Assembly (NCBI GenBank): GCA_002719575.1
Contig: PBHS01000047.1
Coordinates: forward strand, 8,452 to 18,168
Source of the DNA: Gammaproteobacteria bacterium
GTDB taxonomy: Bacteria > Pseudomonadota > Gammaproteobacteria > Pseudomonadales > Pseudohongiellaceae
Length of the DNA stretch: 9,717 bases
Direction: 5' to 3'
Below are positions 1 through 6,509 of this stretch, piece by piece. The position numbers and the translations under genes were made by a program. The notes beneath the pieces are model-generated. The model saw nothing but the letters and a program-made list of their open reading frames with translations, did no database searches and was not told where the DNA came from. Every line of letters starts with the position of its first letter. Position 1 is the first letter of the stretch.

Positions 1-318
1 GCGCATCTGGTGCTTGTCAGGAATACAGAGCATAACCCCTCAGGCGATTTTTACATCGACGACCGAGGACGCGTCCACGAAGATCCGGAGGCTGAAGGTG
101 AAAGGCTTACTTTCAGCGGAATCAGCGTGATGCACAAAAAACTTTTTTCAGGGTTGCCAATCCAGCCGATGTCGGTGACTCCGCTTCTGCAGCAAGCAAT
201 GAAGGGAAATAAAATCAGCGGAGAGATCCACAACGGGGCCTGGTTGGATGTCGGGACGCCTGAAAGGCTTCAGGAAGTACAAGCGCGGTTCACGTCCTCC
301 GGTGAGGTGACGGAGTGA
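1..318 (+). CDS. murU: MurU, N-acetylmuramate alpha-1-phosphate uridylyltransferase (3' end, partial)
   Basis: This is the C-terminal 105 residues of a sugar-1-phosphate nucleotidyltransferase; the reading frame is open to the left edge, so the N-terminal half with the nucleotide-binding glycine-rich loop is outside the window. Visible features fit the MurU branch: AHLVLV then GDFYIDDRGRV near the start, the TFSGISVMHKKLF stretch, and a terminal GAWLDVGTPERL, where the conserved Asp-Val-Gly-Thr ends the nucleotidyltransferase fold. Known MurU proteins are about 220 residues and convert MurNAc-1-phosphate plus UTP to UDP-MurNAc in the cytoplasm, in the AmgK/MurU recycling route that bypasses de novo UDP-MurNAc synthesis. 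The downstream DjlA-like gene overlaps it by 4 bases, as is usual for murU neighbourhoods in Pseudomonas-type genomes. A general glucose-1-phosphate nucleotidyltransferase is the alternative; the neighbour favours MurU. Confidence 0.85.
   Translation, partial: AHLVLVRNTEHNPSGDFYIDDRGRVHEDPEAEGERLTFSGISVMHKKLFSGLPIQPMSVTPLLQQAMKGNKISGEIHNGAWLDVGTPERLQEVQARFTSSGEVTE
304..310 (+). promoter_or_regulatory. Shine-Dalgarno site for the DjlA-like gene
   Basis: GAGGTGA is a near-perfect complement to the 3' end of 16S rRNA and sits 4 bases before the GTG at 315, inside the murU coding sequence. It decides the start of the following gene, which has no ATG until residue 41. Confidence 0.75.
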
Positions 319-1046
319 TTGCTCAATTCAAGCATCGAGCTTACAAGCGGGCAATCAGTGATCGGCTTGCAGGCACATCATCGAGAATACGAATTCCAGA
401 TGGTGGGCGCACGCAAAAATTTTTCAATCGCACTATGTTCGTGGTGATGGGAAAACTGGCCAAGTTGGATGGTCTGGTGATAGACGGTGAAATACAGTAC
501 GCTAACAACGTAATGCAGCTTCTTGATCTGAATGGCTTGTCTCGTCAGGAAGCCATCGATTACTTCGAGTTGGGCAAGCAAATGGAAACGGACGTGATGC
601 CTTTCCTGTCGGAACTGGTTAGCTGTATCAAACAACGTAGTTTGCTGGCCAAGCTTTTTATGCAAGTACAGTGCCGGCTTTGCTTCGTGAAAGGTGGTAT
701 GCGGCTCAAGGAAAAGATTCTGCTGCGTGACGTGGCTGAAGCGCTGGGCTTTAGCAAAGCTGAGTTTCTGGATATCTACAATGGGTCCCATTTAGAAGCA
801 GATTTCAGTCCGCAACATGGCCGCGGCATTCTTCGTAACGCTTACAACACCCTACAGCTCAAACCCGACGCCGATGACAGAGATATCCGAAAAGCCTATC
901 TTCGGCTTATGTCCCTTCACCATCCCGATAAACTCGTGAGAGATAAAAACCTTTCTCAGGAAGCTCTGAAAGATGCCGCCGAGAAGCTCACTGCGATCCG
1001 GAACGCATATGAAGCCGTATGCGGATTTCGGAAGATTCGCGCCTGA
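315..1046 (+). CDS. DjlA-like co-chaperone with TerB-like and C-terminal J domains
   Basis: A 243-residue protein with two recognisable parts. Residues about 37-155 are helical and resemble the TerB-like domain of DjlA (FVVMGKLAKLDGLVIDGEI, then FVKGGMRLKEKILLRDVAEALG, the usual two repeats with an acidic turn). Residues about 175-237 form a DnaJ domain with the HPD tripeptide at 203-205, in the LMSLHHPDKLV context typical of DjlA. J domains stimulate the ATPase of DnaK-type Hsp70, so a DnaK co-chaperone role is expected; its client is unknown. The GTG start is fixed by a stop codon in the same frame at 303-305 and by a Shine-Dalgarno GAGGTGA at 304-310. The 4-base GTGA overlap with murU suggests translational coupling. 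Unlike E. coli DjlA (271 residues), no glycine-rich N-terminal membrane segment is present; the N-terminus is basic (KHRAYKRAISDR), so the protein is probably soluble or peripheral. Confidence 0.85.
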   Translation: MIAQFKHRAYKRAISDRLAGTSSRIRIPDGGRTQKFFNRTMFVVMGKLAKLDGLVIDGEIQYANNVMQLLDLNGLSRQEAIDYFELGKQMETDVMPFLSELVSCIKQRSLLAKLFMQVQCRLCFVKGGMRLKEKILLRDVAEALGFSKAEFLDIYNGSHLEADFSPQHGRGILRNAYNTLQLKPDADDRDIRKAYLRLMSLHHPDKLVRDKNLSQEALKDAAEKLTAIRNAYEAVCGFRKIRA

Positions 1047-1071
1047 CACACCTGAGGCAGCGCGCTAGAAT
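1043..1071 (+). promoter_or_regulatory. Predicted sigma70-type promoter for rpe-trpE
   Basis: A -35 hexamer CTGACA (1043-1048) and a -10 hexamer TAGAAT (1066-1071) are separated by exactly 17 bases; each differs from consensus at one position. The -35 overlaps the stop codon of the DjlA-like gene. Transcription would begin near 1078, giving a leader of about 30 bases before the preferred rpe start at 1111. A start at 1072 would lie upstream of the transcript, which is one reason to prefer 1111. There is no tryptophan-rich leader peptide or attenuator-like pair of hairpins in this leader. Confidence 0.65.
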
Positions 1072-1110
1072 ATGAGTCTCAATCACAGCACAGAGTTACA
1101 GGCTTTCCTG

Positions 1111-1809
1111 ATGAGAGATTACCTTATCGCACCATCGATACTATCAGCAGACTTTGCCCGCCTCGGAGAGGAGGTCAATGACGTGCTCGACGCAGGTGCT
1201 GATGTTATTCATTTTGATGTCATGGACAATCACTACGTGCCCAACCTGACTATTGGGCCCATGGTGTGCCAGGCGCTTCGGAATTATAAGATCGAAGCTC
1301 CGATTGATGTGCATCTTATGGTGGCGCCAGTAGATCGGTTAATCCTTGATTTTGCGAAGGCTGGTGCGTCGCACATCAGTTTCCATCCGGAGGCGACTTA
1401 CCATCTGGATCGATCACTGCAGTTAGTTCGGGATCAGGGCTGTAAATCGGGCTTGGTGTTTAATCCTGGGACACCGGTTGATTGCCTTGAATACCTTTTG
1501 GATAAAATCGATGTCATTTTGTTGATGTCTGTGAATCCCGGGTTCGGTGGCCAGAAATTTATTCCATCCACTCTCCAGAAATTGGTACGGGTGCGAAAGC
1601 TGATTGACGACTCGGGTTATCCGATTCGTCTTGAAGTCGACGGTGGCGTCGGCGTGAGTAACATTCGAGAAATCGCTCATGCCGGAGCCGACATGTTTGT
1701 CGCTGGCTCGGCTATTTTCAATAGCGACGACTATGGCAAGACGATTTCGGCTATGCGTGCCGAGCTGCGCAAGATCTCCGGTGAGCATCACAAAACGGTC
1801 ATGCTATAA
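1111..1809 (+). CDS. rpe: Ribulose-phosphate 3-epimerase
   Basis: A 232-residue TIM-barrel enzyme that interconverts D-ribulose 5-phosphate and D-xylulose 5-phosphate in the cytoplasmic pentose phosphate pathway. The family signature is complete: [17 protein letters not shown] at residues 6-22, [17 protein letters not shown] with metal ligands His34 and Asp36, DVHLMV with His68, [16 protein letters not shown] at 137-152, and LEVDGGV with the catalytic Asp177. The frame is open 13 codons further upstream to an ATG at 1072, but the family begins a few residues before APSIL, an AGG lies 8 bases before 1111, and the predicted promoter's transcript would start after 1072. trpE starts 7 bases downstream, so the two are very probably cotranscribed. 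In Pseudomonas a phosphoglycolate phosphatase gene (gph) usually lies between them; here it is absent. Confidence 0.95.
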   Translation: MRDYLIAPSILSADFARLGEEVNDVLDAGADVIHFDVMDNHYVPNLTIGPMVCQALRNYKIEAPIDVHLMVAPVDRLILDFAKAGASHISFHPEATYHLDRSLQLVRDQGCKSGLVFNPGTPVDCLEYLLDKIDVILLMSVNPGFGGQKFIPSTLQKLVRVRKLIDDSGYPIRLEVDGGVGVSNIREIAHAGADMFVAGSAIFNSDDYGKTISAMRAELRKISGEHHKTVML

Positions 1810-1816
1810 AAATCCA

Positions 1817-3301
1817 ATGAACCGTAAACAATTCGAGTCACTCGCCAGGGAAGGTTACAACCGGATTCCAGTAATTCGCGAAGTTCTGGCAGATACCGAG
1901 ACGCCGCTGAGCATCTATCTCAAGTTGGGCAGAGGCACTCACAGCTATTTTTTCGAGTCCGTACAGGGCGGTGAGAAATGGGGGCGCTATTCCATCATTG
2001 GATTGCCTTGCCATACCGTGATACGAGTGCGGGGCGCAGTGGTGACGGTGGAGACTGAAAACGAGGTAATTGAAGAGCATCAGTGCGAGGACCCTTTCAA
2101 ATTCGTTGACGATTTCAAGTCTCGCTTTGTTGTTGCACCAACACCAGCCGACCAGCGCTTTACCGGTGGGCTAGTCGGTTACTTCAGCTACGATGCCGTG
2201 CGTTACGTGGAAACGAGTTTGGGGTCCGCGAAAGGAGCGGATGACATTGGCACTCCAGATATTCTGTTGATGGTTTCAGAAGAAGTCGTAGTATTCGATA
2301 ACCTGCGTGGTACGATTTCTTTCGTCATCCACGTGGACCCGCATAAAGCTGCTGCCTTCGACTCGGCGAGGACTCGCCTTGATGAGCTGTCAAGCCAACT
2401 TCACAAGCCTGTTAAATTTCCCACTGAGTCTGATGAGCGAACAGCGCCAGTAGACTATCAGGTGCATTTCGCAGAAAAAGAGTTCAGCGCTGCTGTTGAG
2501 CGCATCAAGGAGTACATCCGCGCGGGTGATGTGATGCAGGTGGTGCTGGCGCAACGTATGTCGACCGCCTTCAGCGGCGACCCGATTAATGTCTATCGAG
2601 CGCTTCGATTCCTGAATCCTTCTCCGTACATGGTGTTCTTCGATCTCGGTGACCACCATGTGGTTAGCGCATCACCAGAGATTCTTGCCCGGGTCGAAAA
2701 CGGTAGGATCACTGTGCGGCCGCTGGCCGGCACTCGCAAGCGGGGCGCAACCGAAGAGGAGGACCAGGCGCTCGAGTCGGAACTGCTCGCTGATGAAAAA
2801 GAGTTGGCAGAACATCTGATGCTCATTGATCTCAGTCGCAATGATTCGGGTAGGGTCTCCAAGACTGGCAGTGTTTCAGTCCCTCGTAAGATGTTTGTTG
2901 AGCGCTATTCCCATGTGATGCACATAGCATCGATTGTGGAGAGCGAGATCCGTGAAGATTGTTCTTCGCTTGATGTGCTTAGGTACACCCTGCCGGTTGG
3001 TACCCTGAGCGGAGCGCCAAAGGTGCGCGCGATGGAAATCATTGATGAACTTGAGCCGCAAAAACGAGGTATTTACGGCGGCGCGATGGGCTATTTGGGT
3101 TGGAACGACAACATGGATATGGCCATTGCGATCCGCACCGCGGTCATCAAGGATGACGTTCTCCACGTGCAGGCGGGGGCTGGCATTGTAGCGGACTCTC
3201 AACCAGAGTCGGAATGGGAAGAGACGCAGAACAAGTCCCGAGCCATCGTCCGTGCCCTTCAATTGGCACAGCGGTGTCTCAAGCTCGATTCCTCGCCTTA
3301 A
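1817..3301 (+). CDS. trpE: Anthranilate synthase component I
   Basis: A 494-residue chorismate-binding enzyme, the usual TrpE length. With TrpG it converts chorismate and glutamine to anthranilate, the first committed step of tryptophan synthesis. The N-terminal domain carries SYFFESVQGGEKWGRYSIIG (43-62), the place of the tryptophan feedback-binding LLES motif, here FFES with Ser48. The C-terminal catalytic domain has AGDVMQVV, RPLAGTRKRG, HLMLIDLSRNDSGRVS, YSHVMHI, GTLSGAPKVRAMEIIDELEP and the final QAGAGIVADSQPESEWEE with its magnesium- and chorismate-binding residues. The ATG at 1817 matches the conserved N-terminus MNRxxFxxLAxxGYNRIP; it lies 7 bases after rpe with no clear Shine-Dalgarno, so coupling to rpe translation is likely. 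The frame is open upstream into rpe, but that stretch is an out-of-frame shadow. Its last 23 bases overlap the end of phrB on the other strand. An aminodeoxychorismate synthase is unlikely given the N-terminal match to TrpE. Confidence 0.96.
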   Translation: MNRKQFESLAREGYNRIPVIREVLADTETPLSIYLKLGRGTHSYFFESVQGGEKWGRYSIIGLPCHTVIRVRGAVVTVETENEVIEEHQCEDPFKFVDDFKSRFVVAPTPADQRFTGGLVGYFSYDAVRYVETSLGSAKGADDIGTPDILLMVSEEVVVFDNLRGTISFVIHVDPHKAAAFDSARTRLDELSSQLHKPVKFPTESDERTAPVDYQVHFAEKEFSAAVERIKEYIRAGDVMQVVLAQRMSTAFSGDPINVYRALRFLNPSPYMVFFDLGDHHVVSASPEILARVENGRITVRPLAGTRKRGATEEEDQALESELLADEKELAEHLMLIDLSRNDSGRVSKTGSVSVPRKMFVERYSHVMHIASIVESEIREDCSSLDVLRYTLPVGTLSGAPKVRAMEIIDELEPQKRGIYGGAMGYLGWNDNMDMAIAIRTAVIKDDVLHVQAGAGIVADSQPESEWEETQNKSRAIVRALQLAQRCLKLDSSP

Positions 3302-4715
3302 GCTGCTGGTAGGCGCCCAAGGCTTTTTCTCTTGATGTTTTTAAGCCTACGATCGGTTTTGGATAGTTTTCATCCAGTTTGACGCCCGCTGCTGTGAGCT
3401 TTGATTCTGGAGCGACATCGGGCTCGTAGATGTGCTTATCGTCTAGCTGAGCTAATTCTGGTACGAACTGCCTTATGTAGCGTGCCGTTTTGAATTTCTC
3501 CGACTGACTGATCGGGTTGAATATTCGAAAGTAGGGTGCCGCGTCGGCACCACAGCCTGCGACCCATTGCCAGCTCGCCGTGTTGTTCGCCAGATCGGCA
3601 TCCAGCAGGCAATCCCAGAACCAGCGCGCACCTTCCCGCCAGTCCTGCAGTAAGTTCTTGACAAGGAAAGAGCCGACTACCATTCGCACGCGGTTGTGCA
3701 TATAGCCGGTCTGCCACAACTGGCGCATGCCGGCGTCTACCAATGGGTAGCCAGTCTGCCCGGTTTGCCAGGCGCGGAGCAAAGGTTCGTCTCTTTGCCA
3801 CGGGAAGCCATCGAAGCTCCGGTTCATATTGCTTTCAGTGAGTGATGGGAAGTAGTGCAGCAAGCTATAGGAAAACTCTCTCCAGATGAGTTCCCGGCCG
3901 AAATGATCGCTTTCGCTCTCAATGCCCCTGAGTTCCCCGAGTTCAAGACTTTCCTTGTAAATGCGGTGAGGTGCTATTTCGCCAAAATGAATATGTGGTG
4001 ACAGCCTTGAGACGGATTCTAACCCTGGGAAATCCCGGCCTTGTTTGTAATTGCTGATACCGTTTTCAAGGAAGCAAGCCAGCTTTTTATCGGCGCCCGC
4101 TTCGCCGGGAGTAAAAGATTCAAAAAAGCTGCTGTGCCAATTAACTTCGGAAAGCAGACCCAGAGCGTCGAGCTTGTCTGCTGGGAGATCTGCTGGGATT
4201 AGCTTAGGGTTGGACGCGGCAGACAGTACCGAGGCCAAGTCTATCCCTTTACTCATCGCTCTTCTGTAGAACGGTGTGAAGACTTTGTAAGGTGTGCCAT
4301 CGTCCTTCAGGTTGAGCCAAGGCTCAACTAAAAGGGAAGCGTTGCTGCTGGTTACGCTGAGGCCTGTTTCCTTGAGCGCCCGCTTGAGTCGAATGTCTCT
4401 TTTGCTGCGCCACGGTTCATAGCATCGATTCCAGAAGATCTTTCTGATGCCGAATTTTGCCGCTAGTGCAGGAATGATTTCTAGGGGGTCACCCTGCAGC
4501 ACCATCAGCCGATTTTCCAGTTGCTTATCCAGTGCGCTAAGAGAATGATGCAACCACCAGCGGCTGGCGGCGCCAAGCTGCCATGGCGCAGAATTCGTAT
4601 CGTCGAGAATATAAACTGGCAGGATCGGGCCGCTGGTTGCTGCCGCGGTCAATGCCGGATTGTCCCGCAATCGCAGGTCCTGGCGAAACCACATCAGTGA
4701 GGGTTGTGCAGTCAT
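3279..4715 (-). CDS. phrB: Deoxyribodipyrimidine photo-lyase (CPD photolyase)
   Basis: A 478-residue flavoprotein that splits UV-induced cyclobutane pyrimidine dimers using blue light. The N-terminal Rossmann-like antenna domain opens with LMWFRQDLRLRDNPAL (7-22). The C-terminal FAD domain has GRELIWREF (273-281, with Glu275 and Trp278 as likely dimer-contact residues), GYPLVDAGMRQLW, MHNRVRM and APYFRIFNP. The electron-transfer tryptophan triad is intact at Trp306, Trp359 and Trp382, and the flavin-facing Asn is at 378; these fall at the same positions as in E. coli PhrB by my alignment from memory, which favours a true CPD photolyase over a cryptochrome. Whether the antenna is a folate or a deazaflavin cannot be told. 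The frame is open upstream to 4832, but the ATG at 4715 has GGAG 9 bases before it and begins just ahead of the conserved WFR motif. It is divergent from trpG and convergent with trpE. Confidence 0.95.
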   Translation of the reverse strand: MTAQPSLMWFRQDLRLRDNPALTAAATSGPILPVYILDDTNSAPWQLGAASRWWLHHSLSALDKQLENRLMVLQGDPLEIIPALAAKFGIRKIFWNRCYEPWRSKRDIRLKRALKETGLSVTSSNASLLVEPWLNLKDDGTPYKVFTPFYRRAMSKGIDLASVLSAASNPKLIPADLPADKLDALGLLSEVNWHSSFFESFTPGEAGADKKLACFLENGISNYKQGRDFPGLESVSRLSPHIHFGEIAPHRIYKESLELGELRGIESESDHFGRELIWREFSYSLLHYFPSLTESNMNRSFDGFPWQRDEPLLRAWQTGQTGYPLVDAGMRQLWQTGYMHNRVRMVVGSFLVKNLLQDWREGARWFWDCLLDADLANNTASWQWVAGCGADAAPYFRIFNPISQSEKFKTARYIRQFVPELAQLDDKHIYEPDVAPESKLTAAGVKLDENYPKPIVGLKTSREKALGAYQQLKARNRA

Positions 4716-4781
4716 GCAGTCGTGCTCCAAAAGTGAACTGGGTCTACGCTCGAGCGGCTGCCAGAGATCAGTCAAAGGGTC

Positions 4782-4810
4782 AAGACAGCTTTGGGCTCGA
4801 CTGATATTAT
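4782..4810 (+). promoter_or_regulatory. Candidate promoter for trpGDC
   Basis: AAGACA (4782-4787) and TATTAT (4805-4810) are spaced by 17 bases, matching 4 and 5 of 6 consensus positions. Transcription would start near 4817, about 30 bases before the trpG ATG. The short leader has no room for a leader peptide and terminator pair, so no attenuator is apparent. A second AT-rich hexamer, TAAAAT at 4818-4823, lacks a well-spaced -35. Confidence 0.4.
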
Positions 4811-4832
4811 GACCACCTAAAATAGGATTCAA
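4804..4832 (-). promoter_or_regulatory. Candidate promoter for phrB
   Basis: Reading the minus strand, TTGAAT (4827-4832) and TAATAT (4804-4809) are 17 bases apart, each matching 4 of 6 consensus positions; a CATAAT two bases nearer is an alternative -10. The transcript would start near 4797, leaving a leader of about 80 bases before the ATG at 4715. It shares its -10 bases with the opposite trpG candidate. No LexA-type inverted repeat (CTGT-N8-ACAG) is visible. Confidence 0.4.
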
Positions 4833-4846
4833 AAAAACGTCCCGCT

Positions 4847-5425
4847 ATGCTGTTAATGATCGACAACTATGATTCCTTCACTTACAACGTAGTGCAGTTT
4901 CTGGGCGAGCTCGGAGCTGAGGTTCAAGTGTATCGAAATGATGCAATTTCACTCGAGGAAATAGAGGCGATGGCGCCGGATCAGATAGTACTGTCGCCAG
5001 GGCCCTGTACACCCGATCAGGCAGGGATCTCAGTGGCAGTGGTTGAACGCTTCGCCGGTAAAACGCCTATTTTGGGTATTTGTCTGGGACACCAGAGTAT
5101 CGGTCAGGCCTTCGGTGGGCGGATTATTCGCGCCGAAAAGGTCATGCATGGCAAGTTGTCTTCGATCCATCATCTCTCGACCGGGGTGTTTCGTGGTTTG
5201 TCAAATCCCTTCATGGCTACGCGGTATCATTCTCTCGTTTTAGACAAAGCAAATCTGGCTGAATCTCTTGAAATTACCGCCTGGACAGAAGATGAAGAAG
5301 GACGCTTGGAAGAGATCATGGGGGTGCGTCATAGATCTCTCGCGGTAGAGGGTGTGCAATTTCATCCAGAATCAATTTTGAGCGAAAATGGGCATCAACT
5401 CCTGAAAAACTTTCTGGAAGGTTAG
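4847..5425 (+). CDS. trpG: Anthranilate synthase component II (glutamine amidotransferase)
   Basis: A 192-residue class I glutamine amidotransferase, full length for a stand-alone TrpG. It hydrolyses glutamine and passes ammonia to TrpE for anthranilate formation. The catalytic triad is visible: Cys79 in GICLGHQ, and His173 and Glu175 in QFHPES. The opening [14 protein letters not shown], the oxyanion-strand [12 protein letters not shown] (49-60) and KVMHGK (98-103) are typical of TrpG/PabA. The whole protein matches the TrpG form used beside trpDC; in organisms with one copy it may also serve folate synthesis with PabB. No good Shine-Dalgarno precedes the ATG (AGGA lies 19 bases upstream), but the conserved N-terminus supports this start. 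A second ATG three codons in is possible. It heads the trpGDC run and is divergent from phrB. Confidence 0.95.
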   Translation: MLLMIDNYDSFTYNVVQFLGELGAEVQVYRNDAISLEEIEAMAPDQIVLSPGPCTPDQAGISVAVVERFAGKTPILGICLGHQSIGQAFGGRIIRAEKVMHGKLSSIHHLSTGVFRGLSNPFMATRYHSLVLDKANLAESLEITAWTEDEEGRLEEIMGVRHRSLAVEGVQFHPESILSENGHQLLKNFLEG

Positions 5426-5465
5426 TGTACAGCCAAGCTCAAACAACCAAGTGACATATTTATCA

Positions 5466-5479
5466 AAGGTAGCATCTTG
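5466..5479 (+). promoter_or_regulatory. Shine-Dalgarno and TTG start of trpD
   Basis: AAGGT at 5466-5470 is followed after 6 bases by TTG (5477-5479). No ATG or GTG in this frame lies near enough to replace it without removing conserved N-terminal residues. Confidence 0.7.
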
Positions 5480-6505
5480 GATATTATCAGTGCGATCAAA
5501 CGCGTCACCGGAGGCCAGGACCTCAACAGCGAAGAAATGATTTCTATAATGCGCTTGATCATGTCCGGAGCGAGTACTGAGGCACAAAACGCGGCATTTC
5601 TGGTGGGTCTTCAAATGAAGGGTGTGCGTCCAGCTGAATTGTTTGGCGGCGCTTCAGTGATGCGCGAGCTTGCCACCCGGGTTACGGTTTCAGATAAGAG
5701 TCATCTGGTGGACACCTGTGGTACCGGAGGCAGTGGATCCAACAAATTCAATGTGTCGACCGCTTCGGCGATGGTGGTAGCAACCGCTGGCGCAAAGGTT
5801 GCGAAGCATGGTAATCGCGGGGCGACCAGCAAGAGCGGCAGCGCAGATGTACTTGAAGCGGCTGGAGTTGACCTGTCATTGGGCGCTGAGCGGGTCGGCC
5901 ACTGTATTGATAGTGTCGGCGTTGGCTTCATGTTTGCCCCGGCCCATCACAGTGCGATGAAACATGTCATTTCCGCTCGCAAGGAAATTGGAGTGCGCAC
6001 GATATTTAATCTCCTCGGTCCGCTGACTAACCCGGCCGGCGCGCCTAATCAAATCATAGGCGTTTTTGATGCGCAGTGGATACCAACTATTCTTGAGACG
6101 CTGAGAGATCTTGGGAGCAGGCACGTGCTAGTTGTGGCGGCTGATGATGGTCTCGATGAAATAAGCATCAGCGCTGATACACATGTGGGTGAGCTAAAAA
6201 AGGGTAAACTCAGCTTCTATCAAGTAAGTCCTAGCGACTTTGGCATCGACAGGCAAGCAGATTTCACCGCTCTGCAGGTTGACAGTGCAGCCGCGAGTCT
6301 GGAACTGCTCAAACAGTCACTTGACTATTCGAACAAGGCTGCGGGAGATATCGTGGCGCTCAACGCTGGTGCAGCCATCTATGCGGCACAGTTGGCCAGC
6401 AGTTTGGTTGACGGCGTGGAAATGGCAAAATCAGTTCTCGACAGCGGTGAAGCGCTCGCGAAACTTGAGGAGCTTGTTACTTTCACCCAGAGACAGGGCT
6501 TTTGA
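5477..6505 (+). CDS. trpD: Anthranilate phosphoribosyltransferase
   Basis: A 342-residue enzyme that joins anthranilate to PRPP, giving N-(5-phosphoribosyl)anthranilate and pyrophosphate, the second tryptophan-specific step. The PRPP-binding glycine-rich motif DTCGTGGSGSNKFNVST is at 79-95, KHGNR at 110-114, GPLTNPAG at 181-188, and the metal-binding Asp227-Glu228 in DGLDEIS. Translation is taken to start at a TTG (5477): AAGGT lies 6 bases before it, the encoded N-terminus MDIISAIKRV resembles other TrpD proteins, and the first ATG is 20 codons later, inside the conserved first helices. The gap after trpG is 51 bases without a convincing terminator, and trpC starts 4 bases after the stop, so one transcript is likely. 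The rare start may lower its output relative to neighbours; that is inference. Confidence 0.95.
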   Translation: MDIISAIKRVTGGQDLNSEEMISIMRLIMSGASTEAQNAAFLVGLQMKGVRPAELFGGASVMRELATRVTVSDKSHLVDTCGTGGSGSNKFNVSTASAMVVATAGAKVAKHGNRGATSKSGSADVLEAAGVDLSLGAERVGHCIDSVGVGFMFAPAHHSAMKHVISARKEIGVRTIFNLLGPLTNPAGAPNQIIGVFDAQWIPTILETLRDLGSRHVLVVAADDGLDEISISADTHVGELKKGKLSFYQVSPSDFGIDRQADFTALQVDSAAASLELLKQSLDYSNKAAGDIVALNAGAAIYAAQLASSLVDGVEMAKSVLDSGEALAKLEELVTFTQRQGF

Positions 6506-6509
6506 ATTC

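Noticed and set aside
1423..1791. Antisense 122-residue frame over rpe, and similar antisense frames over phrB, trpD and purD.
   Set aside because: They are shadows of strongly conserved genes, with no recognisable motif or ribosome site.
3252..3269. GTGCC/GGCAC hairpin near the end of trpE as a terminator for phrB.
   Set aside because: No T tract follows on the minus strand and the stem is short.
3295..3328. GCCTT/AAGGC stem followed by TTTTT after trpE, as an intrinsic terminator.
   Set aside because: The stem is 5 base pairs with a 19-base loop; too weak to list as a terminator, kept only as a remark in the overlap finding.
4714..4812. Short plus-strand reading frame starting at 4714 upstream of trpG, considered as a trp leader peptide.
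   Set aside because: It has a single tryptophan codon, begins inside phrB, and no alternative hairpins or T tract follow, so attenuation is not supported.
4716..4846. LexA box or photolyase-linked light-responsive operator before phrB.
   Set aside because: No CTGT-N8-ACAG or other clear inverted repeat is present in the gap.
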